The notes under the pieces are model-generated. The model saw only the letters and a program-made list of their open reading frames with translations, was not told the origin of the DNA and searched no databases. Below are positions 17,462 to 26,723 of a DNA stretch of 64,000 nucleotides, piece after piece. How positions within the stretch are numbered: the first letter of the stretch is position 1; every line of letters begins with the position of its first letter. The position numbers were made by a program, and so were the translations under genes. This stretch comes from Sulfuritalea sp. Lineage in GTDB: Bacteria > Pseudomonadota > Gammaproteobacteria > Burkholderiales > Rhodocyclaceae. The stretch covers positions 56,165 through 120,164 of the forward strand of contig NZ_JAFLDR010000012.1 in assembly GCF_017302275.1 (NCBI RefSeq), in the 5' to 3' direction.

Positions 17462-18439
17462 TCATGTTTCCGCCTCCGCGAGGAAGCGTTCGATCTTGAG
17501 TGCGTATTGACCGTTGTGGACGCCGTAGCGCGACTCGACGACGGGCACCCCGTCAACCGCCGCCCGCATGGTCGCCTCAATCGTCAGCGGAATCACGTCG
17601 CCGACCTTCATCGCGACGATCTGGCCAAAAGTCAGGGTGGTGGTACCCAGCGTCGCGACCAGTTCCACTTCGGCGGTTTGCAACTGGCGGGTCAGCATGC
17701 CGGTCCAGCGACTGTCCGTTCCGGTCTGTTCGCTATGCATGGAACTGTGCAGCATGTCGCGGATCGGTTCGATCATCGAATAGGGCAGGCAGATATGAAG
17801 TTCCGAGGTGTTGCCGGCGAATTCGAGGTTGAACGTGATAGAGATCACCACTTCGGAGGGCGTCGCGATGTTGGCGAACTGGGTGTTCATCTCGGAACGC
17901 ACATATTCGAAGCTCAGCGGATACACCGGCTGCCAAGCCTTCTGGTACTCCTCGAAGACGACCTCGAGCAGGTTCTGGATGATGCGCTGCTCGGTGGGTG
18001 TGAAGTCGCGGCCCTCGACGCGGGTATGGAAGCGGCCGTCCCCGCCGAACATGTTGTCGACCACGAGGAAGACGAGGTTGGGGTCCATCACGATCAGGCC
18101 GGTGCCGCGCAGCGGTTTGGCCTGGATCAGATTGAGGTTGGTGGGTACCACCAAATTGCGGATGAACTCGCTGTACTTCTGCACCTTGATCGGTGCGACC
18201 GAAACTTCGACGCCCTTGTGCATGTAGTTGAACAGGCCGATGCGCAGGTAACGCGCGAAGCGCTCGTTGATGAGTTCCATCGTCGGCATGCGGCCGCGAA
18301 CAATCCGCTCCTGGCGTCCAAGATCATAGGGTCTGACGCCGCCGACATCACCCGCCTCTGCGGCTACTTCGTCCGGCTCACCGGCGACGCCCTTGAGCAG
18401 CGCGTCGACTTCTTCCTGGGAGAGAAAATCCTGGGCCAT
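17462..18439 (-). CDS. fliM: Flagellar motor switch protein FliM
   Basis: FliM binds phospho-CheY and sets rotation direction. The 325 residues start at ATG 18439 (MAQDFLSQEEVDALLKG), and a TTG three codons earlier is also in frame. The N-terminal LSQEEVDALL is the CheY-binding EIDALL-type motif. The middle domain has the conserved IRNLVVPTNLNLIQAKPLRG and MDPNLVFLVVDNMFGGDGR, and the C-terminus is a SpoA domain (ELVATLGTTTLTFGQIVAMK, GDVIPL). It sits 22 bases after fliL and 48 before fliN. Confidence 0.96.
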   Translation of the reverse strand: MAQDFLSQEEVDALLKGVAGEPDEVAAEAGDVGGVRPYDLGRQERIVRGRMPTMELINERFARYLRIGLFNYMHKGVEVSVAPIKVQKYSEFIRNLVVPTNLNLIQAKPLRGTGLIVMDPNLVFLVVDNMFGGDGRFHTRVEGRDFTPTEQRIIQNLLEVVFEEYQKAWQPVYPLSFEYVRSEMNTQFANIATPSEVVISITFNLEFAGNTSELHICLPYSMIEPIRDMLHSSMHSEQTGTDSRWTGMLTRQLQTAEVELVATLGTTTLTFGQIVAMKVGDVIPLTIEATMRAAVDGVPVVESRYGVHNGQYALKIERFLAEAET

Positions 18440-18468
18440 TCGATTCAACGCCCCAAACGGACGATGTG

Positions 18469-19095
18469 TTACTGAATGATGAAGCTTGAGAATAGCACGG
18501 ATTGTACGGGGGCACCGGGGTCGGCAGCGTCGGCGGGTGGCGCGGCCGCCGCCTCGGCAGCCGGGCTGGCTTCGGTGGCTGGCTTGGCGTCGGCTGGGGG
18601 TTTGGCCTTCTGGGCCGTCGGGTCAATGACCCGGTTGGCGATGTCGCGTAACTCGTTGGCAAGGCGCTGCACGCCAGTAGCGGTGGAGAGCATGGACGCC
18701 TTGTTGTTCATCAGCGCCAGGGTCATGCGGTGTTTGAGTTCGGGCTCGAACTGCTTCATCAGTTCCAGGCCCTGCGAATCCAGCAGCTTCAGCTGGACTT
18801 CCGCCTGCAGGTAGGCCTCCTGCTGCTCGGTTTGCAGCTTTACCGTGAACGCCTTGTCGAACTTGTAGAAAACCGGGGGGGCGCCCGGTTCAGCCTTTTT
18901 CTTCTTCGCAGGTTCCTTGGTAGCCGCTTCGGTTGCCTCGTCGCCGGTTGGCGCCGGCTTCTTCAGCAGGAAGAACGCGGCGCCTCCACCCAGGGCAAGG
19001 CAGGCAACGCCGATCAGCGCGAACACCATCCACTTGCCTTTCTTCTTGGGTGGAGTTGCTGCGGTTTCAGCTTCGGCTTTTTTTGCATCGGCCAT
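18469..19095 (-). CDS. fliL: Flagellar basal body protein FliL with a C-terminal Ala/Pro insert
   Basis: FliL is an inner-membrane protein associated with the stator. The 208 residues comprise a cytoplasmic basic start, one transmembrane helix (about 22-43), a Lys/Glu/Ala linker and the periplasmic domain (FYKFDKAFTVKLQTEQQEAY, LQAEVQLKL, LKHRMTLALM). The family normally ends soon after the helix, with a hydrophobic VLFTSFIIQ-like tail. Here about 39 residues rich in Ala and Pro (158-196) are inserted before VQSVLFSSFIIQ. The insert keeps the frame and the conserved tail, so the gene looks intact. GGAG precedes ATG 19095. Confidence 0.92.
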   Translation of the reverse strand: MADAKKAEAETAATPPKKKGKWMVFALIGVACLALGGGAAFFLLKKPAPTGDEATEAATKEPAKKKKAEPGAPPVFYKFDKAFTVKLQTEQQEAYLQAEVQLKLLDSQGLELMKQFEPELKHRMTLALMNNKASMLSTATGVQRLANELRDIANRVIDPTAQKAKPPADAKPATEASPAAEAAAAPPADAADPGAPVQSVLFSSFIIQ

Positions 19096-19213
19096 CTAAA
19101 GTTCTCCGGAAATTTCCTGTCGGTCTTGATTGAGGGTATGCGCGCGCTTCGCATCTTGGCAGATCGGCCGCTTCACGGGAATGTACTCCGGCACTCGCGT
19201 ACGCCGACCGCGC

Positions 19214-20473
19214 TCAGGCAAAGACGTCGACCATGCCACGGCCGATGCCGCTGCGCCAAATGGACCCGCTTGCCAGCGCTTCGACGGAAGCCGCATTGGA
19301 TTCGCCGAATCGATTGCCGGGCGCATTGCGATCGTCCTTCTGCCACATTGTGCCGGCATCTTGCCGGCTCTCCGCGCCGACATACGCATTGCCCAGGGCG
19401 ACACCCGCCTCGGCCAGGACTTCGCGCAGGCGCGACATGGAGTTTTCGAGCGCCTCGCGTACCACCGCATTGGGCGATGCAAAGCTCGCGCTTACGTTGT
19501 CCCCCTCGACAACCATGGTGACTTCGATGCGTCCCAGTTGCGGCGGATTGAGGACGAGATCCGCCTGCTGACGGCCATTGCCGACCATCCAGGTCAGCTT
19601 CTCGCCCATTTCGTGGTTCCACCCGGCCTGTCCGAAGCCGGTTTCGATCCTGACGCTCGGCGGTGGCGCCGTGGCGGGCGTGTTTCCGCTGGCCTGCGGC
19701 GTGGCATTGGCTGGAGTGCCGGTAAACCGGTCCAGCATGCTGCGGAAGTCCGCGCCGCCTTCCACTTGTGAGTTTGCCCGGGAATCGGGCCGCACCGTTT
19801 CGGCAGAAATTGCCGGCTCGACGGCAAGCTTCTCCGCAGGAGCCTTGCGGTCGAAAGGAACAACCGGTGATTGAGCGCTGCGCTGGGGGGTGTCCTCGCG
19901 TTTCCCACCACGCGCCTCGGTATTTCCAAGAGTCGGCGCTGGCGCCACGGCGTCGGCAGCCATCGTGGGCACGGTTCCCGGCAGCGTGCCTTCGGAAGAT
20001 TCCAGGGCGAAGGCACTGTGCGCCGCTACCGCAGGAGTTCTGGTCTGCTCGGCAGTCTGGCCCGCCGGCGTGAGTCCGGCCAATGCCGGCGTCGCCGGAT
20101 TCACCGCATCGGACACGATGATGGAGTCTGGCGACGTGGCCGCCTGCGAGGTGGGATCGCTCGTAACCGGCTGATCGGTTACGGCCAAGCTGAGCAGGGT
20201 GGGGAACGGGGGGGTATCACCGATGCCTTGAGTCGTGGCGGCACCATCCTTTCCTGCCGCCACTGCGCTACTCCCGTCTTTTGCCGTCGCGGGCCTCCCG
20301 CCATTGGCGGATGCGGCTTGATTGCTTCGGGATTTGAGGACAGCGGCAAAAGTGACGGTCGTAGCAGGGCCGGATTCGTTGCCGCCATTCTCGCGACCCC
20401 GCGTTTCGTCGCCACGGTTCGCGGACGGGTTCGGGGCACTCGCGGCCGGCGATGCGTTCAAGATGGTTGCCAT
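19214..20473 (-). CDS. fliK: Flagellar hook-length control protein FliK
   Basis: FliK acts as a molecular ruler and switches export specificity from hook to filament proteins. It has 419 residues from ATG 20473 (ribosome site GGAAAG). The N-terminal two thirds are low-complexity, rich in Ala, Pro, Thr and Ser, as usual for FliK. The C-terminal FliK domain is clear: WNHEMGEKLTWMVGNGRQQA, DLVLNPPQLGRIEVTMVVEG, VSASFASPNAVVREALENSM and LREVLAEAGVALGNAYV. The LNPxxLGxxEV motif is diagnostic. A 118-base gap separates it from fliL. Confidence 0.93.
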   Translation of the reverse strand: MATILNASPAASAPNPSANRGDETRGRENGGNESGPATTVTFAAVLKSRSNQAASANGGRPATAKDGSSAVAAGKDGAATTQGIGDTPPFPTLLSLAVTDQPVTSDPTSQAATSPDSIIVSDAVNPATPALAGLTPAGQTAEQTRTPAVAAHSAFALESSEGTLPGTVPTMAADAVAPAPTLGNTEARGGKREDTPQRSAQSPVVPFDRKAPAEKLAVEPAISAETVRPDSRANSQVEGGADFRSMLDRFTGTPANATPQASGNTPATAPPPSVRIETGFGQAGWNHEMGEKLTWMVGNGRQQADLVLNPPQLGRIEVTMVVEGDNVSASFASPNAVVREALENSMSRLREVLAEAGVALGNAYVGAESRQDAGTMWQKDDRNAPGNRFGESNAASVEALASGSIWRSGIGRGMVDVFA

Positions 20474-20534
20474 GTGCGGTTTCTTTCCGGTTGGACAGTC
20501 ATGCACACGCCCACGCAAACTCTATGCCACGCAA

Positions 20535-21035
20535 TCAGCGAGACTGGTTCGCGTTCGATAATGCGGCGGCAGCGGCTTGACCGGTGTTCGCGCTGTCGCT
20601 CTTGCTCGAGAAGCTTCTGGCGCCGTACTCGTCGCTGGCTTTTTGCTCGGCCCGACGCTCTTCCCCGACGAGAACCGCATGATGCCTGTCCGCCAGAGTG
20701 CTGAAGGCCTTTACCCGCCCTTGTTTTCCCATCCAGTCCTGTTGGCCCGCGAGGGTACGCTGCTGCGTAAGGGTAACGGACTGCGCCGCGGTGACGATCG
20801 CGTCATCGATGCGGGCAATGAAGCGCGTGTAGTTGCTCCACTCGCTGAGTCCGAGGCCGTTCTCCGCCGCAACAAGGAAGCGACTGTGGTATTCGTCGCG
20901 ATAGCGGACCAGAAGGGCGTAACGCGTCGATGCCTGATGTTCGCCGGCGATCAGTTCGCCAAGTTCGCGTGTTGCCTGGTCCAGGTGCAACTGGGACAGG
21001 TCAAGCAGCGTTTGCAGCGGGAAGGTCGTGGCCAT
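20535..21035 (-). CDS. fliJ: Flagellar export chaperone FliJ
   Basis: FliJ is a cytoplasmic coiled-coil protein that sits in the centre of the FliI hexamer and couples ATP hydrolysis to export. The 166 residues begin MATTFPLQTLLDLSQLHLDQ and are mainly helical with heptad-like spacing (ATRELGELIAGEHQASTRYA, LSEWSNYTRFIARIDDAIVT, SVTLTQQRTLAGQQDWMGKQ). A C-terminal Ser/Ala/Asn-rich tail (about 140-166) makes it slightly longer than enterobacterial FliJ (147). It lies 37 bases after fliI. Confidence 0.88.
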   Translation of the reverse strand: MATTFPLQTLLDLSQLHLDQATRELGELIAGEHQASTRYALLVRYRDEYHSRFLVAAENGLGLSEWSNYTRFIARIDDAIVTAAQSVTLTQQRTLAGQQDWMGKQGRVKAFSTLADRHHAVLVGEERRAEQKASDEYGARSFSSKSDSANTGQAAAAALSNANQSR

Positions 21036-21072
21036 GGCGGGATACTCGAATTGGATTTACGGCATTCGGGGG

Positions 21073-22464
21073 TCACGGCGCAAGCAGTTCGCCCAGTCGG
21101 CGACCCGTCGTGGCGCCGTCGGCACGTTCGTCGATTCGCTGTTGCAGGAAGGCTTCGAGTTTCGGGTACAGCGCGATGGCCCTGTCGAGCAGAAGGTCCG
21201 AACCGGCTGAATACGCGCCGACGGCGATCAGGTCGCGGGCGCGCTGATGCCGCGAATAGAGCTGTTTGAATTGGCGCGCCAGTTCGAGTTGCTCCGGACT
21301 GTTGAGCTGGTTCATTGCGCGTGAGATCGACTGCTCGATGTCGATCGCCGGATAGTGGCCGGCGTCCGCCAGGCGGCGGTCCAGAACGATATGGCCATCG
21401 AGTATGGCGCGCGCGGAGTCGGCGATGGGATCCTGCGGATCGTCGCCTTCGGTGAGGACGGTGTAGAACGCCGTGATCGAACCACCGCCGGCGGGACCGT
21501 TGCCTGCGCGTTCGACGAGCTGCGGCAAACGCGCGAAAACGGAAGGCGGATACCCGCGGGTGACCGGCGGTTCGCCAACCGCAAGCGCGATTTCGCGCTG
21601 CGCCATCGCGTAGCGAGTGAGCGAATCCATGATCAGGAGCACATGGCGGCCTTCGTCGCGGAAATGCTCGGCGATCGCCGTGGCGTAGGACGCACCCTGC
21701 AACCTGAGCAAGGGGCTGACGTCCGCTGGCGCGGCCACCACCACCGAACGCGCGCGACCTTCCTGGCCAAGATTCTGTTCGAGAAACTCCTGAACTTCGC
21801 GTCCGCGTTCGCCGATCAGGCCGACCACGATGCGGTCTGCCTGGGTATACCTCGCCATCATCCCGAGCAATACGCTCTTACCGACTCCGGACCCCGAAAA
21901 CAGGCCCAGTCGCTGTCCGCGACCCACGGTCAACAGACCGTTGATGGCACGGATGCCGACGTCCATGCTTTGCCGAATCGGCTCCCGCAGCAAGGGATTC
22001 AGCGGCCGGCTTGCAAGTGAATGCCGGTGATTGGTGACCAGCGGACCGAGATTGTCCAATTGGCGCCCATTGGCATCGACCACCCGCCCCAGAAGTTCGT
22101 CTCCGACCGGCAGGTGCTTGGTGCGATCCGCAGAGCGGCGCTTGGCGGGCAGGCGCTGGCCCAGGACGGGGGCGACGACAGGTGCCTCCTGCGGCCAGAC
22201 CAGGGCACCTGGCGCCAGGCCATAGACATCTTCGGCTGGCATCATGAACAAGCGGTCGCCGGCGAATCCCACGATCTCGGCTTCGACGGTTCCCGCCCCC
22301 GGGGTCTCGATGCGAACCATCGAGCCGAGCGGTAGCTTGAGGCCGGAGGCTTCCATCACCAGCCCGTTGATTCGCGTCAGCCGGCCGGCGATCTGCCAAG
22401 CTTGCGCCGCCGCGACAGGGCTGCGGCACTGGTCGAGAAATCCTGCGATTCGTTGGAGGTTCAT
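21073..22464 (-). CDS. fliI: Flagellar export ATPase FliI
   Basis: FliI is the hexameric ATPase of the flagellar type III export apparatus. The 463 residues hold the Walker A motif GSGVGKS (191-197), the RRE region ([20 protein letters not shown]), Walker B-like [19 protein letters not shown] and the [17 protein letters not shown] segment. The lengths of the N-terminal beta barrel and C-terminal helical domains are normal. Its ATG overlaps the fliH stop (ATGA), reflecting the FliH2-FliI complex. Confidence 0.97.
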   Translation of the reverse strand: MNLQRIAGFLDQCRSPVAAAQAWQIAGRLTRINGLVMEASGLKLPLGSMVRIETPGAGTVEAEIVGFAGDRLFMMPAEDVYGLAPGALVWPQEAPVVAPVLGQRLPAKRRSADRTKHLPVGDELLGRVVDANGRQLDNLGPLVTNHRHSLASRPLNPLLREPIRQSMDVGIRAINGLLTVGRGQRLGLFSGSGVGKSVLLGMMARYTQADRIVVGLIGERGREVQEFLEQNLGQEGRARSVVVAAPADVSPLLRLQGASYATAIAEHFRDEGRHVLLIMDSLTRYAMAQREIALAVGEPPVTRGYPPSVFARLPQLVERAGNGPAGGGSITAFYTVLTEGDDPQDPIADSARAILDGHIVLDRRLADAGHYPAIDIEQSISRAMNQLNSPEQLELARQFKQLYSRHQRARDLIAVGAYSAGSDLLLDRAIALYPKLEAFLQQRIDERADGATTGRRLGELLAP

Positions 22465-23171
22465 GATCGCTCGGATTCAGCGGCAATCACCCACGGTGTG
22501 TCCTGGTCAAGGGCGGCGATCACCCTTTGCCAGCGCGTCGCAACACGGGAGTCGATGTGGGCTCCCCCTGAATCGACCACCACGTCGCCACGGGCGAGTT
22601 GGAGGTCTATCTGGATACGGTGGCCGACGCGTGTCAACTGCTCCTCGGAATGCTTGCGAAGCAGCGCCACGTCGTCTGGGTTGAGGTGGATCGCTGCCTG
22701 ATGTGCCGGCAATTGCGCCAATGCAGCGCGTATGGTTCCCAGGATCAGTTCCGGCTGCACGGTGATCGCCTGACCAATGACTTTGCGTGCGATCTCGAGT
22801 GACAACGCCAGGACGTCGTCGGCGAGCACGCGTTCGATGTCGGCGATGCCGGTTTCCAAGCCGGAGATGGCCGTCGCCATTCGCTCGGCGAGTTCCCTTG
22901 CTGCTTCGCCGGCGGCTTCGTGGCCAGCCTTTAGCCCATCGGTGCGACCGGATTCGAACCCGGCACGGTAGCCCTCCTGGCGCGCTGTTTCACGGAGGAT
23001 GGCGACTCCTGGATCGCCATGGTGGTCGGATTTCGCCAAACTCGCTTGAGATCCCGATTTTCCAGCGCCCGCAGAATTTCCACCGACGCTGTCCGCATCG
23101 CCGAAATGGGCCATATTCCATGGCTTCCATGCATCGTGCCTGGGTTTGGACGGTGGCGAGAAAATATTCAT
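22461..23171 (-). CDS. fliH: Flagellar export regulator FliH
   Basis: FliH binds FliI and tethers it to the C-ring. This 236-residue protein has a variable N-terminus ([20 protein letters not shown]), a Gly-spaced helix ([20 protein letters not shown] plus [16 protein letters not shown]) with the GxxxG-like repeats known from FliH, and a C-terminal domain ([40 protein letters not shown] and [16 protein letters not shown]). It overlaps fliI. Upstream is a 350-base region with no gene, so fliE, fliF and fliG, usually immediately upstream, are absent here. Confidence 0.92.
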   Translation of the reverse strand: MNIFSPPSKPRHDAWKPWNMAHFGDADSVGGNSAGAGKSGSQASLAKSDHHGDPGVAILRETARQEGYRAGFESGRTDGLKAGHEAAGEAARELAERMATAISGLETGIADIERVLADDVLALSLEIARKVIGQAITVQPELILGTIRAALAQLPAHQAAIHLNPDDVALLRKHSEEQLTRVGHRIQIDLQLARGDVVVDSGGAHIDSRVATRWQRVIAALDQDTPWVIAAESERS

Positions 23172-23520
23172 CTTCCTTGGTTGCCGGGGCGGGGGAACTG
23201 CTCCGTTTAGGGGACGTCGCCATGGACGTTGCAGCCGCGAGGCGTCTATGACTTCCGTGGGAACTATCCTCGCAAAAAGGACCGCACTTGTTTATCCGTG
23301 AATTACGCGACAAACTGCGGAAAATACGTAGTCCGGGACGTGCTCGCACGCGGCAAAGCAGAGGATCACGGGAAAATTTCCGCATTCCCCCCTTCTCGGA
23401 TTCGACCCTTGACCGTGGCTCTGGCCGAAATCCCTCAGGCCCGCCGTGCCGGGCAGCAACGGCGGATGCGGCAACAATCGCCGCGAGACCTGAAACCTCC
23501 GGTCGGTTGTTCAGTACCGA
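23172..23520. other. Intergenic region upstream of fliH
   Basis: I see no credible coding sequence. Short open frames here lack a good ribosome site. No sigma-54 or sigma-28 promoter was recognised on the minus strand ahead of fliH, although one is expected because fliH is the first gene of this operon. A weak 5-bp stem (GCCCG/CGGGC) lies near 23440-23456. Confidence 0.4.
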
Positions 23521-24417
23521 TTACAGAACCAGTTCAAGCCCTTCTCGGGCTAGCAGAACCCTCGGCACCCCGGGTTCGTCGGGCCGATGGCCGGTAGTTG
23601 CGCACGCCTGCGCAAATGCCTTGTCCAGGGCGTCATCCGACCGCGTCGGCTCATGATGGGTACACACCAGGGTTTTGACTCCAAGGCGGCGCGCCCAGTG
23701 GATGCTGCCTTCCAGCGTACCATGCCCCCAGCCGACCTTGGTCGGGTATTCGGACGAGGTATAGGAACTATCCGCAATCATTAGGTCCAGGCCTGCCAAG
23801 GCTTGGTCCAGTTGTCCCTGCAACTGGTCGATCATCTGCTGGTATCCGGGATGTTCCTCGTCCTTCGGGTCGTAGATGTTCGGCCAGGGTTCGTGGTCAC
23901 CGGTAAAAAATGCCGACTTGCCACTGCAATCCACGCGGTAGCCGAAATTGACCACCGGATGGTTGAGTAGCAGCGGGGTTACCACGACATCGCCCACATT
24001 GACCGGTTCGCCCGCCGCGACGGTCCGGTATTCGATCCTCGCGTTCATTTCCGCCTCGCGCACGGGGAAGTAGCTGTATTGCAGTTGCACTTCCATCACC
24101 TGGTCGATTCCGCGCCCGGAGACGATGTCGTAACCGCCGTGAATGCGTACCGAATTGCCTGGAATATAGAGTGGGGTGAAGAACGGCAAGCCCTGGATAT
24201 GGTCCCAGTGGGTATGCGTCAAGAATACGTTGGTCTGTATCGGCAATTGCCCAAGCAGTTGCTGCGCCAGCGGAAATATTCCCGTACCGGCGTCGAGGAT
24301 GATTAGTGTGCCGTCGTCGCCGCGCACTTCAATGCACGTCGTGTTTCCGCCGTAGCGCTGGGTCTGCGGTCCCGGCGAGGGAATCGAGCCACGGACGCCC
24401 CAGAATCGGATCTTCAT
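23521..24417 (-). CDS. MBL-fold metallo-hydrolase (PhnP/phosphodiesterase-like)
   Basis: The 298 residues start at ATG 24417. The open N-terminal frame continues upstream into the HDOD gene and is not counted. The opening MKIRFWGVRGSIPSPGPQT and RYGGNTTCIEVR is typical of COG1235-like metallo-beta-lactamase-fold hydrolases. The zinc motif HTHWDH (68-73) is followed by a metal-bridging Asp region (FFTGDHEPW) and ADSSYTSSEYPTKVGWGHGT. Such enzymes cleave cyclic phosphodiesters, but the substrate cannot be told from sequence. It follows the HDOD gene by only 10 bases on the same strand, so the two probably work together in signalling. Confidence 0.8.
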   Translation of the reverse strand: MKIRFWGVRGSIPSPGPQTQRYGGNTTCIEVRGDDGTLIILDAGTGIFPLAQQLLGQLPIQTNVFLTHTHWDHIQGLPFFTPLYIPGNSVRIHGGYDIVSGRGIDQVMEVQLQYSYFPVREAEMNARIEYRTVAAGEPVNVGDVVVTPLLLNHPVVNFGYRVDCSGKSAFFTGDHEPWPNIYDPKDEEHPGYQQMIDQLQGQLDQALAGLDLMIADSSYTSSEYPTKVGWGHGTLEGSIHWARRLGVKTLVCTHHEPTRSDDALDKAFAQACATTGHRPDEPGVPRVLLAREGLELVL

Positions 24418-24427
24418 GGCTTTACGT

Positions 24428-25297
24428 TCATCCCTCGTTGGCGAGTTGCGCGAACATGCGTGCCTCCGCAACGATTCGGTCGAGCGAGCCCATTTGGACC
24501 ACCAGCGACTCGATGTCCTCACCGAAACGCTCTGGTGCCGCCGCAGGTTCGGAATCGCGCCACGGATTGCCGCTGTCGCCGATCTGGTTGTAACGCACCA
24601 CCTGGTCGGCAACCCGCAGGCAATCCAGCGCGGCGGAGGTGGGCGCGCTTGAGTCGTGATGATCGCGAATCAGGTCGACCATGAGTTCCGAGAACGCCCA
24701 ACGCTTCGCCAGCAGGGCACCAATTACCCCGTGATCGACGCCTATAACCAGACGTTCGGCTTCGTGCAGGGGGACCGAGTGCTCTGACGAGTATTCCAGC
24801 GCCCTGTGGAATTCGGCCGCCAGGAACTGCGCGGAGACAACCTTGCCGAAATCGTGAAGCAGTCCAGCGACGTAGCAATCGCCGGGATCGACTTCATCCT
24901 TCGCAAACTGGCCCCCAAGTTGCCGAGCAACGCCGGCCACCACTAGCGAATGCAGAAGGTAGCGCTGGACATCGAAACCATCGACGTTCATGCGCGGAAG
25001 AATGCCGGCAGCTGCAAATCCAAGTGCAAGGTTCTTGATCGTATTGATCCCGAGATAGACCACCGACTGGCCTATCGAGGTGATCTTGTTGGGTAGGTTG
25101 TAGTGCGCGGAATTGATGAGTTTGAAGATTTTCATCGTCATTACCGGATCTTTTTCGATCACGGCGACGATATCCTTGGGGAGGCAGTTGATGCTGCGGG
25201 TAAGTTCGAGGATCCGCTGCACACTTCGCGGGAACGCTGGCATCCGCTCGACGGCCGTGGCAAGTTTGCGATCAACATCTGGCGAAAGTGCGTTCAA
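24428..25297 (-). CDS. HDOD domain signalling protein
   Basis: This 289-residue protein is a single HDOD domain, a degenerate HD-fold module common in bacterial signalling and chemotaxis regulation. Motifs are MPAFPRSVQRILELTRSI, IVAVIEKDPVMTMKIFKLIN, KITSIGQSVVYLGINTIKNL and the remnant HD signature VAGLLHDFGKVVSAQFL. The start is TTG 25297, with AAGGGACGG upstream; no ATG lies near the domain start. It is co-transcribed with the MBL-fold gene. An ISAs1 element is inserted 73 bases upstream and may affect its expression. Confidence 0.88.
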   Translation of the reverse strand: MNALSPDVDRKLATAVERMPAFPRSVQRILELTRSINCLPKDIVAVIEKDPVMTMKIFKLINSAHYNLPNKITSIGQSVVYLGINTIKNLALGFAAAGILPRMNVDGFDVQRYLLHSLVVAGVARQLGGQFAKDEVDPGDCYVAGLLHDFGKVVSAQFLAAEFHRALEYSSEHSVPLHEAERLVIGVDHGVIGALLAKRWAFSELMVDLIRDHHDSSAPTSAALDCLRVADQVVRYNQIGDSGNPWRDSEPAAAPERFGEDIESLVVQMGSLDRIVAEARMFAQLANEG

Positions 25298-25370
25298 GTT
25301 CGACCGTCCCTTTTTTTTCAGTGATTATACTTACTGGGCTCGACCTTCGCCCTGTTGGCACGAAACGAGG

Positions 25371-25388
25371 CCAGGGCAATCGCATGAA
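25371..25388 (+). repeat. Left terminal inverted repeat of the ISAs1 element
   Basis: CCAGGGCAATCGCATGAA, exactly complementary to 26626-26643. It is preceded by the target duplication AAACGAGG. Confidence 0.93.
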
Positions 25389-25495
25389 TGACGCTGTCGT
25401 GGACGCCCGAAATACCCGTTGACGATCAAGAGGTTGCAAGGGGGCTGTTCACAGGGGATTGATTTGTGTAGTTTTCTGTCTTTTTGGGAATCTCC

Positions 25496-26623
25496 ATGGA
25501 GACAGGAAATCAACTGCGTTTGGCGGATGTATTCGTAACGATCACGGATCCCCGTCAGGCGGGAAAAGTTGAGCATGACTTGGTCGACCTGCTGGTGGTC
25601 GCGGTCAATGCCGTGCTGGTCGGAGCCGACACGTTCGTCGAGATTGAGTTGTGGGCGAAAGAAAGGCTGGATTGGTTGCGCGGCTACCTGAGGCTGGAGA
25701 ACGGCATTCCATCCCATGACACCTTCGGACGCCTGTTCGGCTTGATTAACCCGGACGAATTCGAAGCGGCGTTCCAGCGCTGGGTCGGTGCGATTCTGCC
25801 GGCGCTGGGGCCGGACACGGTCGTCGCCATTGACGGCAAGACCAGCCGACGCTCGGGCAAGGTGGATGCCACGCCGCTGCATCTGGTCAGCGCCTTTGCC
25901 GCCGGTGCTGGGCTGGTACTGGGGCAACGGGCGACGGCGGAGAAGTCGAACGAGAAGACGGCGATTCCGGAGCTTCTGGCCACCTTGGCGTTGGATGGCT
26001 GCATCGTCACCATCGATGCCATGGGCACCCAGGCCAACATTGCGCAGGCCATCCGGGATCGGGGGGCGGACTACATTCTGGCGATAAAGGACAATCAGCC
26101 GACATTGGCCGAGTCGATGCGCGACTTCGTTGCCCGGTTCAAGGCGGCGCCGGAGCGCACCCCGCACGGGGTGGCTGAATCGGTTGAGAAGGATCATGGT
26201 CGGCTCGAAACCCGTCGCTGTTTCACCTTCGATCAACTGGACTGCCTGGCGAAACCCGAGCAATGGCCCGATCTGAAATCCTTCGCGGTGATCGAGTCGG
26301 AGCGCTGTATCAACGGCGAGACGTCCTTCGAGCAACGCTTCTACATCAGCAGCCTGCCCGCTGATGCCGCGCGACTGGCCAAAGCCGTGCGCGCCCATTG
26401 GGCGGTAGAGAACAGCTTGCATTGGTGCATGGATGTCGTCTTCGCCGACGATCAGATGCGCGCCCGTACCGGGCATGCCGCTCACAATCTCGCTGTCCTC
26501 AAGCACATCACTCTCAACCTGATCCGCCTTGATCCCATCAAACGCAAGGGTGGCATCAAAGCCCGCAGACTCATCGCCGCCACCTCCGATCTCTATCGCG
26601 CTCAGCTCCTCGGCTTGGCATGA
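25496..26623 (+). CDS. ISAs1-family transposase
   Basis: This is a DDE transposase of 375 residues, starting at ATG 25496. The N-terminal helper domain (FVTITDPRQAGKVEHDLVDL, LRLENGIPSHDTFGRLFGLI) is followed by the catalytic core. The first Asp is in VVAIDGKTSRRSGK, the second in CIVTIDAMGTQ, and the Glu in HWAVENSLHWCMDVVFADDQ with the following Arg. These match the ISAs1/H-repeat (DDE_Tnp_ISAs1) family. It is full length and has no frameshift. A TTG four codons upstream is in frame but less likely. Confidence 0.95.
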   Translation: METGNQLRLADVFVTITDPRQAGKVEHDLVDLLVVAVNAVLVGADTFVEIELWAKERLDWLRGYLRLENGIPSHDTFGRLFGLINPDEFEAAFQRWVGAILPALGPDTVVAIDGKTSRRSGKVDATPLHLVSAFAAGAGLVLGQRATAEKSNEKTAIPELLATLALDGCIVTIDAMGTQANIAQAIRDRGADYILAIKDNQPTLAESMRDFVARFKAAPERTPHGVAESVEKDHGRLETRRCFTFDQLDCLAKPEQWPDLKSFAVIESERCINGETSFEQRFYISSLPADAARLAKAVRAHWAVENSLHWCMDVVFADDQMRARTGHAAHNLAVLKHITLNLIRLDPIKRKGGIKARRLIAATSDLYRAQLLGLA

Positions 26624-26625
26624 TC

Positions 26626-26643
26626 TTCATGCGATTGCCCTGG
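26626..26643 (-). repeat. Right terminal inverted repeat of the ISAs1 element
   Basis: TTCATGCGATTGCCCTGG, the exact reverse complement of the left end, followed by the target duplication AAACGAGG (26644-26651). The transposase stop codon lies 3 bases before it. Confidence 0.93.
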
Positions 26644-26693
26644 AAACGAGGCTGGTCGCGCGAAATTTCGCCCAGAACGCATATATTCTGTCA

Positions 26694-26723
26694 AGTTCTC
26701 CTTGCTGCAGTTCTCCTTGCTGC
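26694..26723. repeat. Tandem duplication of a 15-bp unit
   Basis: Two exact adjacent copies of AGTTCTCCTTGCTGC. On the minus strand they fall in an open frame and encode a repeated five-residue unit, LQQGE. The unit length, a multiple of three, keeps that frame open. Confidence 0.8.

Larger units (their letters stand above)
25371..26643 (+). mobile_element. Complete ISAs1-family insertion sequence
   Basis: A 1273-bp element bounded by perfect 18-bp inverted repeats (CCAGGGCAATCGCATGAA at 25371-25388 and its complement at 26626-26643). It is flanked by the 8-bp direct repeat AAACGAGG (25363-25370 and 26644-26651), a target duplication of the size known for ISAs1. It contains one intact transposase gene. 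Perfect ends and target repeats indicate a recent, probably still active insertion. Confidence 0.93.

Noticed and set aside
25331-26506. Minus-strand open frame running through the insertion sequence
   Set aside because: Antisense to an intact transposase and crosses the left IS end, so not a real gene.
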